Below are positions 63,177 through 64,000 of a stretch of 64,000 bases of DNA, piece by piece. The stretch is from Micromonospora sp. HK10 (GTDB taxonomy: Bacteria; Actinomycetota; Actinomycetes; Mycobacteriales; Micromonosporaceae). Position 1 is the first letter of the stretch, and each line of letters begins with the position of its first letter. The notes beneath the pieces were generated by a model, which saw nothing but the letters and a program-made list of their open reading frames with translations, searched no databases and was not told the origin of the DNA. The DNA lies in the NCBI RefSeq assembly GCF_000982955.1, contig NZ_KQ058821.1:23219-87218 (forward strand), in the 5' to 3' direction. The translations under genes were made by a program, and so were the position numbers.

Positions 63177-64000
63177 TGGCGCGTGGTCCTGAGCGGCCGG
63201 AAGACGGCCCGGAGGAGCGGCGCGACCCTCGTGCCAAGGGCCGCCGGTGGGGGCGGGGCAAGGCCGACGCGGAGCCCGACGAGGCTGCCGTCGGCGAGGA
63301 GTTCGGCTGGATCGACGACCTGCGGACCGCGAAGCAGCAGCGGGCCGAGCTCGGCCCGGACGGGGACCTGCCCGCGGCGCCTCCGCGCGGCGCGGTGCCA
63401 CCGGCCGCCGGCGGGCCGGTACCGCCCGCGTCCGAACCGTCGCCCGCGACCCGTCCCGGTCCGGTCCCGCCGGCCGCCGGCCGTCCCGGTCCGGTGCCGC
63501 CGCCGGCTGCCGGCCATCCCGGTCCGGTGCCGCCGCCGGCTGCCGGCCGGTCGGGCCCGGCCGGACCGCCGGTCCGGCGTGGACCGGCCGACGCCGCGGC
63601 GGCCGTGCCGCCGGCCCGCCCCGGTCGGCCGGACCCGGGTGCGGCCCGGCGCGGCCCCGTGGAGGCCTTCTGGCCGGGCGCTTCCGAGCCGGGCCCGCGT
63701 CCCGCCGAGCCACCCCGACGTGGCGAGGCGCCGACCGGTCAGCAGCCGCCCCTGCCCCCGCCCGCTGCCCGGGCCGCGGGCCCGGACGGCCGGCTGACGC
63801 CGCCCGCCGGCCGCGGTGGCCCGGTCCCGTCCACCGGCCGCGAGCCCGACCGGGGTGGCCCGGTGCCGCCGGTCGGCCGTGAGCCGGGCCGCGGCGGTCC
63901 CGTGCCGCCGGTCGCCCCTGAGCCTGGCCGGGAGTCCGGCCGGGGTGGTCCGGTGCCGCCGGTCGCGCGGGAGCCTGGCCGGGGTGGCCCGGTGCCGCCG
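63176..64000 (+). CDS. proline/glycine-rich repeat protein, 3' end outside the window
   Basis: A frame of 275 codons runs open to the window end from ATG 63176, overlapping the rarA stop, so it is coupled to rarA. A charged N-terminus (EEFGWIDDLRTAKQQRAELG, residues about 41-60) is followed by low-complexity Pro/Gly/Arg/Ala sequence: first PGPVPPPAAG repeats, then GRGGPVPPVGREP repeats near the end. A conserved domain may lie beyond the edge. I do not recognise it; the acidic N-terminal motif is the only folded-looking part. Confidence 0.75.
   Translation, partial: MARGPERPEDGPEERRDPRAKGRRWGRGKADAEPDEAAVGEEFGWIDDLRTAKQQRAELGPDGDLPAAPPRGAVPPAAGGPVPPASEPSPATRPGPVPPAAGRPGPVPPPAAGHPGPVPPPAAGRSGPAGPPVRRGPADAAAAVPPARPGRPDPGAARRGPVEAFWPGASEPGPRPAEPPRRGEAPTGQQPPLPPPAARAAGPDGRLTPPAGRGGPVPSTGREPDRGGPVPPVGREPGRGGPVPPVAPEPGRESGRGGPVPPVAREPGRGGPVPP

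Noticed and set aside
1..64000. tRNA or rRNA genes
   Set aside because: No cloverleaf-like GGTTCGAATCC arm with a matching acceptor stem, and no rRNA signature, was found by eye; a covariance search would be decisive.

Overview
The window is one contiguous stretch of a very GC-rich actinobacterial chromosome. Gene order, frequent GTG starts, several promoters placed so that the start codon is the first transcribed codon, and protein content all fit Micromonosporaceae (Micromonospora or Salinispora type). That assignment is inference from content; no rRNA gene or other taxonomic marker is present.

The backbone is a conserved actinobacterial housekeeping block in the same order as Mycobacterium tuberculosis Rv2614c to Rv2559c: thrS, HIT-family AP4A phosphorylase, pgsA, PIM acyltransferase, pimA, pdxS, pdxT, yebC, ruvC, ruvA, ruvB, yajC, secD, secF, apt, rel, cyclophilin, metallo-beta-lactamase-fold hydrolase, hisS, aspS, rarA. 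It covers tRNA charging, phosphatidylinositol mannoside synthesis, vitamin B6 synthesis, Holliday junction processing, protein export and the stringent response.

Lineage-specific modules sit between these genes. At 4.7-8.8 kb are a maltokinase-cap-like protein, an aldo/keto reductase and an EF-G-like GTPase. At 15.1-20.3 kb is a surface-signalling patch: two small exported proteins with near-identical leaders, a Ser/Thr kinase, an ECF sigma factor and a PadR/HAAS pair. At 20.4-25.1 kb are dnaE and a class V aminotransferase. At 25.8-30.6 kb is a complete branched-chain amino-acid ABC operon (livGFKHM). At 30.8-33.0 kb is a drug-efflux MFS with its TetR. At 33.1-35.8 kb are a 3-hydroxybutyrate dehydrogenase and a GAF/PucR regulator. 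At 50.8-55.3 kb are an acyl-ACP desaturase behind a perfect 31-bp palindrome, an SGNH hydrolase, a streptogrisin-like protease and a DUF998 protein. At 57.4-61.6 kb are an SDR, an ArsR/MFS pair behind a large dyad operator, a GNAT and a tiny membrane protein. The window ends inside a proline-rich repeat protein.

Three observations stand out. First, ruvB is split at its Walker A lysine by a 336-residue intein with an intact LAGLIDADG endonuclease; the intein begins with Pro instead of Cys and has Cys in block F, a non-canonical splicing signature. Second, pdxT carries an in-frame 60-nt palindromic insertion encoding 20 extra residues. Third, at least two families of short intergenic palindromic or recurrent elements occur. 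The second of two tandem cyclophilins also appears to have lost its catalytic arginine.
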